Assembly (NCBI GenBank): GCA_964545715.1
Contig: CAZJHX010000006.1
Span: 71,817-135,816 of the forward strand
DNA: 64,000 nucleotides
Direction: 5' to 3'
Source: CAZJHX01 sp964545715
Lineage (GTDB): Bacteria > Myxococcota_A > UBA9042 > GCA-2863065
Shown here: positions 9,228 to 17,848 of the stretch, one piece after another
Numbering within the stretch: position 1 is the stretch's first letter
Layout: every line of letters starts with the position of its first letter
Translations under genes and position numbers: made by a program
Notes under the pieces: generated by a model
The model's database searches: none
The model's input: the letters and a program-made list of their open reading frames with translations, nothing else
What the model was told of the DNA's origin: nothing

Positions 9228-11960
9228 CTATTTGGTAATGAGCTCGTAGGTCTCCGGGTTGCCGAAGACCTGGCGCGCCAGCCGGTTGACGTCCTCGACA
9301 GTGGCGGCTTTCAAGGCCTGAATCCGCTTCTGCTGGTAGTCGAAGCTCAGGCCCAGGCCGATGGCGCGAGCCAGCTCAAAGGCGGTGAGCATGCCGTTCT
9401 GTGCGTCCAGGATCGTCCGGTTCAGCAGCCGGGTACGCGACAGCTCCACGTCCTCCTTGCTGAAGACGCCGCGCGCGTAGCTCATCAGGTCCGCGTGGAT
9501 GCGCTTGACCGTGTCGTCAAAGCCGCCTTTGGCGATGTCGTTCTCCACAATCCACACGCTGGGCGACCGGTGCGGCCACAGCTTGATCCAGCTGCGATAG
9601 CTGGTGCCGATCTCGTACACGTATTTGTAGAAGTGCCGCCCTCGCGCAATGGCGAGCAGCAGCTCCAGGCCGGCAAAGTCGCCGTCGGTCGCGGACAGCG
9701 TCGGGAAGCCGATGTTCAAGCACCACTGGTCCTTGCCGCGCTCCAGCACCTGACGACGCTCCGGCACCGGACGGGGCGCCGGCGTCACGACCGGCGGCAG
9801 CGGACCGGCCTTCGTGTCCGGCGCATCCGACCAGCGCTGCGCGATCAGCTCAGCCACCTTGGACGGCTCCACACGCCCGGTCACGGTGACCGTAATCCGA
9901 TCGGCGGCGTAGTTGGCCTTGTGAAACGCCGTCACGTCGGCCCGGGTCAACCGCGAGACCGTGGTCTTGTCGCCGATAGTCGGCCGGCCGTACGGGTGGT
10001 CGGGAAAGACGAGCTGATAGAAGCCCTGCTTTATGAACTCCAGGTTGTCTTCGGCCAGCGACTCGATCTCGTTGATCAGCACCCGCCGCGCCTTGACCAC
10101 CTCCGGCTGCGGGAAGTGCGGCCGAAACAGCGCCTCCCCCGTCAGCGCCAAGAGGGTCTCCGTCTGGTCAGCCGTGCCGCTGAGCGCAAACGCCGTCCCG
10201 TCCCGGCTGTGCACGTTGCGCGGCACGTTGGACCGCTCGCTGAAGCGCAGCTCGGTCGAGTGCGACACCGCAGCGCTGCTCAAGATGCGGTCCCACTGGC
10301 TTACGCTCAAGTGCTTGGTCCCCGACGTCAGCAGCCGCCCGGTCAGCACCGCCACCCCGGCCTGCGCTTTGGGCTCAACCCACTGCCCGCCCGCGACATG
10401 GGCGACTACCGACAGCAGCCCGTTGGCGTCGGTCGGCCGCACCAGCAACGTCAGCCCCGACTCGTAGGTGTAGCGGACAACGTCGCCGCTGCGCCCGGTC
10501 TCACCGTACTTCCACGGGGCCGCGGGCGACGACCGCAACAATCCCGGCACCTTCAAGTTGGGCACCGCCGGCGACGGGTTGCGCTCATCGATGGTCGCCG
10601 CCGCGCCGAATTTTGCGCCGGGCGGAGTCATCACAGCCTCCACATACCGCGCCTCGGTCAGGTATTTACGCGCCAGCGCCGCCAGCATCTCGGGCGTCTG
10701 CGCCAAAAGCTGCTCGGTTGCCTGCCGGGAGGCCTGCTCGCCCATGCGCTCGATCCAGAAGCCCAGGCCCTGCGCCTGCTCCCCAAAGGTCTCCCAGGAC
10801 CGCGCGCGGGCCGTCAGCAGCTCGCGCGCCGCCTCCCGCACCGCTGCGTCGCTGAACGGGCGCACCGACAGCGAGGTCAGGTACTCGTTCAGCCACTTCA
10901 GCACCGTCGCCGCGTTGGCCGTATCGCACTCGCCCTGCACGGTCAGGTGCCCGTAATCGACCATGAAGGAGTACTCGACATCGACCGTGGTGACCCACTG
11001 CTTCTTGCGCGTCAGATACGCGGACAGCCCCTCGGTCGGCGACGCCAGCAGCTGGGCCAGTAGCAACAGCGCAGGCGTATCTTTATGCGCGGCGCCCGGC
11101 GTACGAAAGCCGGTCAAAAAGCGCGTGTTGCGTGTGCCTTTGTACTCCACTCGCGTGCGGCGGGGCTTCAGCTGCTCGGGCTCGGCGACATCCGGCAGCT
11201 CAAAGCTCGCCGGACCGCGCTGATACCGCCCAAAGCGAGCGCCGATACGCTTGACCATCCTGGGCGTATCGAAGTCGCCGACCACGATCAGGATCAGGTG
11301 GTTGGGCGTGAAGCGCTGCTTGTAGTACCGCTCCAGCTCCTCCATCGTCTGCGCCCGGATGGTGTCCGAGTCCCCAATCACCGCGCGCCGATACGGGTGC
11401 CGCGTAAAAGCCAGCTCGTCCCACGCGGCCCACAGCCGATGCCAGGGCCGCTCACTGACCTTCTCGATCTCCTGCAGCACCACCTTTCGCTCGTCCTCGA
11501 ACCAGCGCTCGCTCCACTGCAGCTCCAGCAGCGACTCTGCAAAGACGTCCAGCGCCGTCCCGAAATTGAGCTTGGGCACCTCAAAGCCAAACTGGATCTC
11601 GTCGTCCCAGGTCCAGCCGCCGTTCTCGTCACCCAGCGCCGCGATGCGCTTGCGGAAGGCCGTCGGTGGAAAGCGCTTGGTACCGCCCTTGAAGACCAGG
11701 TGCTCGATGAAGTGCAGCGCCCCGGCGTAATGCTCGGACTCGGTGCGGCCGCCGGTGGTCACATAGCCCGTCAGCCCGATAATCGGATGCGCGTGGTTCT
11801 CCACCGTGACCAGCCGCAGCCCGTTGTCCAGGGTGTGCACCTGAAACGGGGGCAGATCGAGGTGCGCGGGCGCATCGAGCACGGGGCGCTTCTCGGGAAG
11901 CGTCGTCCCGCAGCCCGAGGTCCAAACAACAAGAACAAGAGAGAGCAGAAGCCGATTCAC
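9228..11960 (-). CDS. M16-family zinc metalloprotease lipoprotein
   Basis: 910 residues with lipobox TSGC (Cys17), so membrane-anchored and facing the periplasm. The first half has the inverted zinc motif HFIEH (His83, Glu86, His87) and the distal Glu (about residue 164, in VLQEIEK) of peptidase family M16 (pitrilysin/insulinase). The second half is a homologous M16 domain without HxxEH, the usual inactive partner domain. It would cleave short unfolded peptides inside a clam-shell. It is the last gene of a three-gene operon with a TonB-dependent receptor and a small lipoprotein; its ATG overlaps the preceding stop by four bases. In Pectobacterium FusA/FusC, an M16 protease processes a protein imported by a TonB receptor; a similar role here is inference. 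Confidence 0.9.
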   Translation of the reverse strand: MNRLLLSLVLVVWTSGCGTTLPEKRPVLDAPAHLDLPPFQVHTLDNGLRLVTVENHAHPIIGLTGYVTTGGRTESEHYAGALHFIEHLVFKGGTKRFPPTAFRKRIAALGDENGGWTWDDEIQFGFEVPKLNFGTALDVFAESLLELQWSERWFEDERKVVLQEIEKVSERPWHRLWAAWDELAFTRHPYRRAVIGDSDTIRAQTMEELERYYKQRFTPNHLILIVVGDFDTPRMVKRIGARFGRYQRGPASFELPDVAEPEQLKPRRTRVEYKGTRNTRFLTGFRTPGAAHKDTPALLLLAQLLASPTEGLSAYLTRKKQWVTTVDVEYSFMVDYGHLTVQGECDTANAATVLKWLNEYLTSLSVRPFSDAAVREAARELLTARARSWETFGEQAQGLGFWIERMGEQASRQATEQLLAQTPEMLAALARKYLTEARYVEAVMTPPGAKFGAAATIDERNPSPAVPNLKVPGLLRSSPAAPWKYGETGRSGDVVRYTYESGLTLLVRPTDANGLLSVVAHVAGGQWVEPKAQAGVAVLTGRLLTSGTKHLSVSQWDRILSSAAVSHSTELRFSERSNVPRNVHSRDGTAFALSGTADQTETLLALTGEALFRPHFPQPEVVKARRVLINEIESLAEDNLEFIKQGFYQLVFPDHPYGRPTIGDKTTVSRLTRADVTAFHKANYAADRITVTVTGRVEPSKVAELIAQRWSDAPDTKAGPLPPVVTPAPRPVPERRQVLERGKDQWCLNIGFPTLSATDGDFAGLELLLAIARGRHFYKYVYEIGTSYRSWIKLWPHRSPSVWIVENDIAKGGFDDTVKRIHADLMSYARGVFSKEDVELSRTRLLNRTILDAQNGMLTAFELARAIGLGLSFDYQQKRIQALKAATVEDVNRLARQVFGNPETYELITK

Positions 11961-12499
11961 AGTGGATTCACTCCGTCGCTGGCCGGGATCAGGGTCGCCG
12001 TTCCCTGTCCGAGCCCTTTTTCCGCGGGACTTGCCAGCACACAGCTAAGCGTTCCGCGCGCCCCCGCAGCCAGCGTGCACGCCATGATCACGTCCGCCTC
12101 GGGTGCTGGATCCGTATCGCCATCCTGCTCGCGCGTCACGAATAAGCCCGTCGCGGCGCGCAGATCGACCGGGCTGCGAAAACGGACACCGCCGATCGGC
12201 AAGCTGAACTGGTCAAAGCCGTCCACCAACCCCAGCACGCGCTCCGGGTCGAAGTGGTCGACGACCTCTTTGCGAAAGGCGGTGCCCTCCTCGGCGGCCG
12301 GTACGCGAAACTCGAACTTCTGCAGCGAGACAGCGCCGCCGTTGACTGTGGCAAACAGCTCGTAATGAAACCCGTCACCATGATCTTCCACCGTGCGCAG
12401 GGTCAGCGCGACGACGGTGCCCGATCGGTCCACCGCGCAGCCGGCGACCAGCGCGCCGGCGATCAGCACCACACTCAGCAGCCGGGCGGCGTCTACCAC
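11957..12499 (-). CDS. small lipoprotein of unknown function
   Basis: 180 residues with a clear signal peptide and lipobox VAGC (Cys21). The mature part is beta-rich (HYELFATVNGGAVSLQKFEF and similar) and has no motif I recognise; two Cys residues occur near the C-terminus. It overlaps both neighbours (seven bases with the TonB receptor gene, four with the M16 protease gene), so the three are translationally coupled. Its position suggests an accessory factor for uptake or processing at the outer membrane, but nothing in the sequence proves this. Confidence 0.7.
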   Translation of the reverse strand: MVDAARLLSVVLIAGALVAGCAVDRSGTVVALTLRTVEDHGDGFHYELFATVNGGAVSLQKFEFRVPAAEEGTAFRKEVVDHFDPERVLGLVDGFDQFSLPIGGVRFRSPVDLRAATGLFVTREQDGDTDPAPEADVIMACTLAAGARGTLSCVLASPAEKGLGQGTATLIPASDGVNPL

Positions 12500-14790
12500 C
12501 GAACAGCCCCCTGCAGAAAGAAGCTGAGCCCCGGCTTCGGCTGCGGCCGCGTCATGATGCGATCGTCAAAAAAGAAGTCGGGGTCGGAGTACTGCACGTC
12601 CAGCACGTTGTACACCCATGCGCCGACGTCCACCACGTTCCACAGGTCGCGCGCCTCGACGCCCACGCGCAGCAGAATCGCCGTCGGGATCTCCGTCACT
12701 TCCAGTCCGGTCGGCCCGACCCAGGACGCGCCCGCGATCTCGACCGGCCCCAGACCGGGCAGCGGACTGTCCTGCGTGCGGTTGAGGTCCTCCATGGACC
12801 CGCGCACCGTCAGCACGCTCATAAGCTGCAGGTGCCCTCCGAAGAGGCTGGCCCGGGCCCCTGCGTTGATGATGTGGTTTGCGATGTTTCGCAGCCGTCC
12901 CAGGTCGGAGTCCACAACATCGACGAAGTAATAAGACAGCCACAGCTCGTGATCGCCGTAGAAGTGCAGCTTGCCGAGCAGCTCGACCGAGTGGATGTCG
13001 CGCAGACCGCTGTTCACAAAGCGCCCGCCCGGCGAGACGATCACGTTCTCCATGCGAGTAAACGAGTAGTCAGCGCGCAGGTACAGCTGCCGGATCGGCC
13101 AGGAGTTCTCGAAGAGCACCGCGTTGATCTCGGTCTCGACCGCGCGACTGGACTCGACGTCCAGATCCGGGTTGGCCTCCACCGTCACGCCCGTCGCTAC
13201 GCCGGCACGCGTCGCCGTCGACTGAAAGTCCGGCGGGCGGAAGCCCTCGGAGTAGGTCGCCTTCAAGAAGACCAGATCGGTCAGCTGCGTGACGAAGCCG
13301 GCGGACACGGACAGTGACGGGTCGTATGTCGTGGCGAACTGTCCGCGAAAGCCCAGATTGACGGCGATGCGATTGCTCAGCTTCCATGCGTCCTGCGCGT
13401 AAAAGGCGCCGACGTAGCGCTCCTGGCCCACCAGCGCCTGCTGCTCCAGCGAGCAAGGGCGCTCCGGGTCGAGGTCGGGCCGATACTGAAAGCCGATCGC
13501 AACGCACTCATCCTGAGTGATCACGAGCGGATAGAACGACGTCAGCTGCACGTCGCCCAGGACGTCGGCAAAGATCTCGCCACCCACCAGCAGGTGGTTG
13601 TCAAACGGCAGATGCCAGTCGAAGTCCACGTTGAAGCCGGTGCGCGTGGTGCCCTTCTCGCTCTCCAGGCTGGTCTTGCCACCCGTCTCCAGTGGAATCG
13701 AGCGCGGGAAGATGCCGGACGGGTTCTCGTGCAGCTGCCAGTTGGTCCAGTAGGCCTGGAAGTTGACGCCGAAGTCCTCGGAGGCGAAGCGGTCGTAGTA
13801 CCGCAGACGCACGTTGTGGAGCTGGTCGGACCCGCTGGTGATCAGGCTTGGATCCTGGGTCAGCACCGAGCCGCCTGACCCGAGCTCGCGACGCTCCGCT
13901 TCAAAGCCGGTGAACCCGGACAGCGTCACGGGCCCCCAGCTGAGCCGAGTAGCAACGTTCAAAAAGTGGTCGTCGTTGACCGGGGAGGACGTTGCGGGAG
14001 CGTGGCCCAGCAGGCTCGAGCCGTCTTGAGCCGGCGCAGGCAGCGGTCCCAGAATAAGCGGCTCGTCGACCGTGAGCTCGGGACCGTCCGTGTTGTAGTA
14101 GGTGACGCCCACGAAAGCGCGCAGGTCCCCGTCCAGCCACGACCCGCCGTACGACATATGCGCCCGCCCGGATGCGCGCGCGCCCGGGCCGCCGCCACCG
14201 CCAATGCGATACTCCACACCGGGCTTGGAAGCGCCGTCGTGCGTGATGATGTTGATGACCCCCAGCAGCGCGTTGCTGCCCCACAGGACGCTGCCCGGGC
14301 CGCTGGTCACCTCCACGCGTTTGACGATCTCCAGCGGGATCTTGCGGTCCAGCACGATGACGTTGCGGGTGGGCTCCACGATATTGACGCCGTCCAGCAG
14401 CACCAGCGTCGTGCCCGGGATGCCGCGGGTCAGGCTGTCCTTGAACCACCCGTTAAACTCCCAGCGATCGCCCTCAAACCCCGGAATGGTCCGCAGGACG
14501 TCGTTTAGCGTGCGATACCCGCGGTCTTTGATCTCTTTGGCCGTAATGACGGTGATGATGGCCGGCGCCTGCTGAATCGTGGTCCGCTTGCGTGCGGCCT
14601 GCTCCACAACGCGACGCTCGCTCAGTTCGAAGTCCATCATGATCGTGAGCGGATCGTCGTTCGGATCGGGATCGTCGGGCTTCTCAGGTTTGGGCTTCGT
14701 GGGCTTTTTGGGAGTTGGGCCGTCGTCGGCCGCAGCGGGTGCAGCGCAAATCAGCGTACAAAGGACCAGTGATCGGACGAACTGGCGCAC
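12493..14790 (-). CDS. TonB-dependent outer-membrane receptor
   Basis: 765 residues. A signal peptide (about residues 1-21) is followed by a Lys/Pro/Asp-rich stretch, then a plug domain with APAIITVITAKEIKDRGYRTL, VLLDGVNIV and GPGSVLWGSNALLGVINIIT, all classic plug motifs. The rest is a beta-barrel rich in alternating aromatic residues, ending in aromatic ...GAVRW. The ligand is not readable from sequence. The GTG start at 14790 lies 22 bases after the sigma factor stop. It heads the receptor-lipoprotein-M16 operon, which fits uptake of a peptide or protein cargo that is then degraded. No TonB/ExbBD genes are in the window. Confidence 0.92.
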   Translation of the reverse strand: MRQFVRSLVLCTLICAAPAAADDGPTPKKPTKPKPEKPDDPDPNDDPLTIMMDFELSERRVVEQAARKRTTIQQAPAIITVITAKEIKDRGYRTLNDVLRTIPGFEGDRWEFNGWFKDSLTRGIPGTTLVLLDGVNIVEPTRNVIVLDRKIPLEIVKRVEVTSGPGSVLWGSNALLGVINIITHDGASKPGVEYRIGGGGGPGARASGRAHMSYGGSWLDGDLRAFVGVTYYNTDGPELTVDEPLILGPLPAPAQDGSSLLGHAPATSSPVNDDHFLNVATRLSWGPVTLSGFTGFEAERRELGSGGSVLTQDPSLITSGSDQLHNVRLRYYDRFASEDFGVNFQAYWTNWQLHENPSGIFPRSIPLETGGKTSLESEKGTTRTGFNVDFDWHLPFDNHLLVGGEIFADVLGDVQLTSFYPLVITQDECVAIGFQYRPDLDPERPCSLEQQALVGQERYVGAFYAQDAWKLSNRIAVNLGFRGQFATTYDPSLSVSAGFVTQLTDLVFLKATYSEGFRPPDFQSTATRAGVATGVTVEANPDLDVESSRAVETEINAVLFENSWPIRQLYLRADYSFTRMENVIVSPGGRFVNSGLRDIHSVELLGKLHFYGDHELWLSYYFVDVVDSDLGRLRNIANHIINAGARASLFGGHLQLMSVLTVRGSMEDLNRTQDSPLPGLGPVEIAGASWVGPTGLEVTEIPTAILLRVGVEARDLWNVVDVGAWVYNVLDVQYSDPDFFFDDRIMTRPQPKPGLSFFLQGAVRW

Positions 14791-14811
14791 GCCGGAGTCT
14801 AGCAGCCCCCG

Positions 14812-15558
14812 CTAACTGTTGGCGGCTTGAGTTCTCGTGAAGTGGCGCCGCGCCTTGGCCTTCAGGTTGCGTACGGCCTGGGCATGCAGCTGTGAGACGC
14901 GGGACTCGGTGACGTCGAGCACCTTGCCGATCTCCTTGAGATTCAGCCCTTCAAAGTAATAAAGGGTGATGACGATACGCTGCTTCTCCGCGAGGTTGCC
15001 GACAAGATCGCCCACCAGCGCGCGCAGCTTGCGGAAGTGCACGACTACCGACGGATCGACGGCCTTCCAGTCCCGCAGGTACTGGGCAAAGGAGCGCTTC
15101 TCGCCCTCGCTGGAGAGGCCGATGTCCTCAAACGACAAGAGCAGGACCGGCTGCAGCTTGTGCAGCAGCTTGAAGTACTGACCGAGATCGACGCCCAGCT
15201 CGTTGGCGACCTCTTGATCGGTCGCGTCACGCCCCAGCTCGCGACGAAGGCGGCGCTGCGTACCGTCCAGCTTGGCGCTCTGACGGCGGACGGTGCGCGA
15301 CACCCAGTCCATGGAGCGCAGCTCGTCGAGGATCGCCCCGCGGATGCGGATCTCCGCGTATTTTTTGAAGTTATTGCTCTTTTCGGCGTCGTATTTGTCG
15401 ATCGCGTCGATCAGCCCAATCACGCCGGCACTGATGAGGTCATCAAGCTCGACGCTACTAGGCAATCGGGAGGCGATCTTGCTCGCCACCAGCTTGGCGA
15501 GAGGCGCATAGCGCTCGATCAAGACATCCCGCGAGAGTTCTGAGATCTCGTCGGTCAC
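14812..15558 (-). CDS. fliA: FliA/sigma-28-family RNA polymerase sigma factor
   Basis: 248 residues with regions 2, 3 and 4. Region 2 has PLAKLVASKIASRLP and DDLISAGVIGLIDAIDKYD; region 2.4 has SMDWVSRTVRRQS; the end of region 4 is LNLKEIGKVLDVTESRVSQLHAQAVRNLKAKARR. The order and length match FliA/WhiG-type group 3 sigma factors, which serve motility or development promoters. No flagellar genes are in the window, so the regulon is not clear. The GTG start is followed by ELSRDVLIERYAPLAK. A near-consensus promoter ends only five bases before it, so the mRNA may be leaderless. The PilZ gene lies divergent upstream. Confidence 0.88.
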   Translation of the reverse strand: MTDEISELSRDVLIERYAPLAKLVASKIASRLPSSVELDDLISAGVIGLIDAIDKYDAEKSNNFKKYAEIRIRGAILDELRSMDWVSRTVRRQSAKLDGTQRRLRRELGRDATDQEVANELGVDLGQYFKLLHKLQPVLLLSFEDIGLSSEGEKRSFAQYLRDWKAVDPSVVVHFRKLRALVGDLVGNLAEKQRIVITLYYFEGLNLKEIGKVLDVTESRVSQLHAQAVRNLKAKARRHFTRTQAANS

Positions 15559-15563
15559 GGCTC

Positions 15564-15593
15564 ATTCTAGGGTGACCCCTCGAAAACTGTCAA
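15564..15593 (-). promoter_or_regulatory. sigma-70-type promoter, leaderless geometry
   Basis: On the minus strand TTGACA (15588-15593, six of six matches to the -35 consensus), an 18-base spacer and TAGAAT (15564-15569, five of six to the -10). The -10 ends five bases before the GTG of the sigma factor gene, so transcription would begin at or next to the start codon. Confidence 0.6.
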
Positions 15594-15651
15594 TTTCCCC
15601 TGCCCTGCGAAAAGGGTTCAACCATCGGCGGGGCGGTTCGATACACAGGTC

Positions 15652-16614
15652 ATGAGTCATGGCATCGCGCCAGCACCGGGAAGCAGATTTGGCCTGCGCA
15701 CCGATCCGTTGCTCCTCTTAGAGGTCTGCGACGTGCCGGTGACGTTGGTCGACGTACAGCCGGATCAAGTGGTCGTAGAGTCGCATTTGACCCTACGGCT
15801 CACCGGCGTCGTCATGTGCGGATTTGTCACGACTGGCCGTTATCCGGGCAAGATGCTCGTCCGCACGCGCGTTGTCAGCTGCGAGCCGTACAACGGCCGC
15901 ACACGGGCCGTATTGAGAATTCGTAACGTCTACACGCGCAACGGTGCCGAGGCGATGTGCGAGTTCCTCAGCGAGTTCTTCGGGCTGGCTGATATCGACC
16001 CGTGTGACTTCTTCTTAACACCCACCGGCCGCCACATCTGGCGCCCGGACTCGGACAAGCCCCGTCGCCGTGGCGGCCGCGTTCGTCCGTCGGGCACGCG
16101 CTCGCGCCCACGGCCCAGCAGCTCTAAGAAGAAGAAGAAGCACGCTGCGCCGTCGGTCCCCGTGCCGAAGCCGCGCGCCTCCGAATCGCGCTCGGCCAAA
16201 AAAGAGAAAGAACGAGAAGAGGTCCGGGAGTCCCTGCTGCAACGCCAGAACCAGGCGTCCCGCAAAGACGAGCGCTACGCCGTCCGGGTGCAGGTCGAGT
16301 TCACGGTCGAAGACGGCACCGGACACGCGATCTGCTGTCGCGGCACCGCATACAACATCAGCCAGAACGGCCTGTCGCTGATCACCGAGGACTGCAAGCC
16401 GCAGATGGGCGACACGATGCGCATCATCTTCCCGCTACAAAGCGACCTCGGCAGCGCCGGATGCGTCCTCGCAGGCCGCGTCTGCTGGGTCATGAACACC
16501 ACCGACCAGCAGGGGACCGGCTTCGGCGTGGAGATCTCCAAGCTGAGCAGCGGCGACCAGAAGCGCTGGGCCGCCTACGTCGAGCATCAGGCTGAAATGC
16601 AGGCCTGGGACTAG
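15652..16614 (+). CDS. PilZ-domain protein
   Basis: 320 residues, cytoplasmic. The C-terminal domain (about residues 200-315) is PilZ, with RxxxR (Arg204, Arg208) and the N/DxSxxG motif NISQNG (residues 235-240), the residues that bind cyclic di-GMP. The N-terminal 120 residues are a separate beta-rich domain similar in character to a second PilZ-like fold without the motif, and residues about 135-200 are a Lys/Arg/Pro/Ser-rich linker. It would act as a c-di-GMP effector in motility or surface attachment; the divergent FliA-like sigma factor is consistent with this. The partner is unknown. Confidence 0.85.
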   Translation: MSHGIAPAPGSRFGLRTDPLLLLEVCDVPVTLVDVQPDQVVVESHLTLRLTGVVMCGFVTTGRYPGKMLVRTRVVSCEPYNGRTRAVLRIRNVYTRNGAEAMCEFLSEFFGLADIDPCDFFLTPTGRHIWRPDSDKPRRRGGRVRPSGTRSRPRPSSSKKKKKHAAPSVPVPKPRASESRSAKKEKEREEVRESLLQRQNQASRKDERYAVRVQVEFTVEDGTGHAICCRGTAYNISQNGLSLITEDCKPQMGDTMRIIFPLQSDLGSAGCVLAGRVCWVMNTTDQQGTGFGVEISKLSSGDQKRWAAYVEHQAEMQAWD

Positions 16615-16644
16615 ACATCCCGAACCTCCGTTCGATTTTCCTTG

Positions 16645-16672
16645 TACCGCGCGGTCTCAAAACCGTACGGTA
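16645..16672 (+). promoter_or_regulatory. hairpin just before a start codon
   Basis: Two arms of 11 bases (16645-16655 and 16662-16672) pair almost completely around a CTCAAA loop; the outer five and inner three pairs are perfect, with a weak centre. The 3' arm ends four bases before the ATG at 16677 and includes the likely ribosome-binding bases, so it could limit translation. There is no T-tract, so it is not an obvious terminator of the PilZ gene. Confidence 0.35.
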
Positions 16673-16676
16673 GGTT

Positions 16677-17153
16677 ATGGCCAAGCGGCCAAAACTACGC
16701 GTCCAAGATGTGCTGGAGGACCGGAAACGCCGGAACCTGCTGCGGAAGTCCATCCGCATGCTGCTGAAGGCGCACGCCACCGATGTCCGCGCGCGCGGCG
16801 ACGAGCGGCCCGTCCCCAAGCCTGTCCCCTGGCATCATCGCTTGATCTTCCCTGACGTGACGGCCTCCGTGCCCCTACCTGTGCGTGGCGTCATGGCGCG
16901 GGCGTGCAGCGGCGCGGATTGGAGCGAGTCACAGACGGACAACACCGCCGGCAGCTATCAGGTCATGGTGCGCATCGAGACTCGCGACCGCCTGCAGGAG
17001 CCCGAACGCGAAGCGATCTGGAGCGCCATGGCGTCCTACGCACGCCAAACAGGCGGCGACTTCTGGATCGTGGCCCCACGCAAGCTCCGGGAGCGGGTGG
17101 CCGCCCTCGTTACCGACTCGACCATGGAAGAGGTCTACGTCCCCGAGCTCTAG
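16677..17153 (+). CDS. hypothetical protein
   Basis: 158 residues with no signal peptide and a basic N-terminus (RKRRNLLRKSIRMLLKAH). I do not recognise the family and see no metal-binding or nucleotide-binding motif. The C-terminal half (about residues 85-150) alternates strand- and helix-like segments with WIVAPRKLRERVAALV. It follows the PilZ gene by 62 bases and overlaps the 3' end of menG by four bases in convergent orientation. A hairpin precedes its start. Confidence 0.55.
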   Translation: MAKRPKLRVQDVLEDRKRRNLLRKSIRMLLKAHATDVRARGDERPVPKPVPWHHRLIFPDVTASVPLPVRGVMARACSGADWSESQTDNTAGSYQVMVRIETRDRLQEPEREAIWSAMASYARQTGGDFWIVAPRKLRERVAALVTDSTMEEVYVPEL

Positions 17154-17848
17154 ACCGTCCCGACGAATAAGTGGGCCGCACCCATGGCGAGAGGCGCTGC
17201 GGTGACCGAATGTAGACCAGCCATCGTCATCAGCGACGAGAACTCGTCCGGCGGCGGAAACGCGGCGATCGACCGCTGCAGGTAGTCGTATTCGGACGAC
17301 CCCGACAGCCACGCTCCAAGCCGCGGCACGATCTGATGTACGTGAAACCGGGCCAGCGGTGACTTCGGCTCCGACAGCTCCAACACGCACACTTTGCCGC
17401 CCGGTCGCGTCACGCGCGTCATCTGCTTCAGGCCGGCCAGGCGGTCCGGCACGTTGCGGATGCCGAAGCTGATACACACACCGTCAAAGCTGTCGTCATC
17501 GAACGGCAGCCGCTGGGCATCGCCCGGGACCAGCGTAATGCGGTCGGTGAGGCCGGCCGCATCGATCTTGCCGCGCCCCACGTCCAGCATGGCCGCGCTG
17601 GGATCGAGGCCGACGACGATCGCCCCCCGGTGGGTGCGCGCGATAGCCAGCGCGACGTCCGCGGTCCCGGTGGCCACGTCCAGAATATGCCCGCTGTCGG
17701 GCACGGCCAGCGCGGCCACCAGCTTGCGGCGCCACCCGCGATCCATCCCCAGGCTCATCACCCGGTTCAACAGGTCGTAGCGCCCGGCGATCTGGTCGAA
17801 CATCGCCCCCGAGCCCTCGCGCACGCCCCCGGTGTGAGGCGCCGTCAT
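17150..17848 (-). CDS. menG: demethylmenaquinone methyltransferase
   Basis: 232 residues of the UbiE/MenG family, a SAM-dependent C-methyltransferase that adds the ring methyl group in the last step of menaquinone synthesis. Family signatures seen: MFDQIAGRYDLLNRVMSLGMDRGWRRKLV near the N-terminus, the SAM-binding ILDVATGTADVAL motif and FDGVCISFGIRNVPDR. It is the last gene of the menaquinone operon and overlaps the upstream DAHP synthase gene by four bases. Length is within the family norm. No other methyltransferase of the pathway is present, so the menaquinone role is preferred over ubiquinone. Confidence 0.93.
   Translation of the reverse strand: MTAPHTGGVREGSGAMFDQIAGRYDLLNRVMSLGMDRGWRRKLVAALAVPDSGHILDVATGTADVALAIARTHRGAIVVGLDPSAAMLDVGRGKIDAAGLTDRITLVPGDAQRLPFDDDSFDGVCISFGIRNVPDRLAGLKQMTRVTRPGGKVCVLELSEPKSPLARFHVHQIVPRLGAWLSGSSEYDYLQRSIAAFPPPDEFSSLMTMAGLHSVTAAPLAMGAAHLFVGTV

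Noticed and set aside
9225..11063. A 612-codon plus-strand open frame opposite the M16 protease
   Set aside because: Antisense to a protein with intact catalytic motifs; no start signal or motif of its own.
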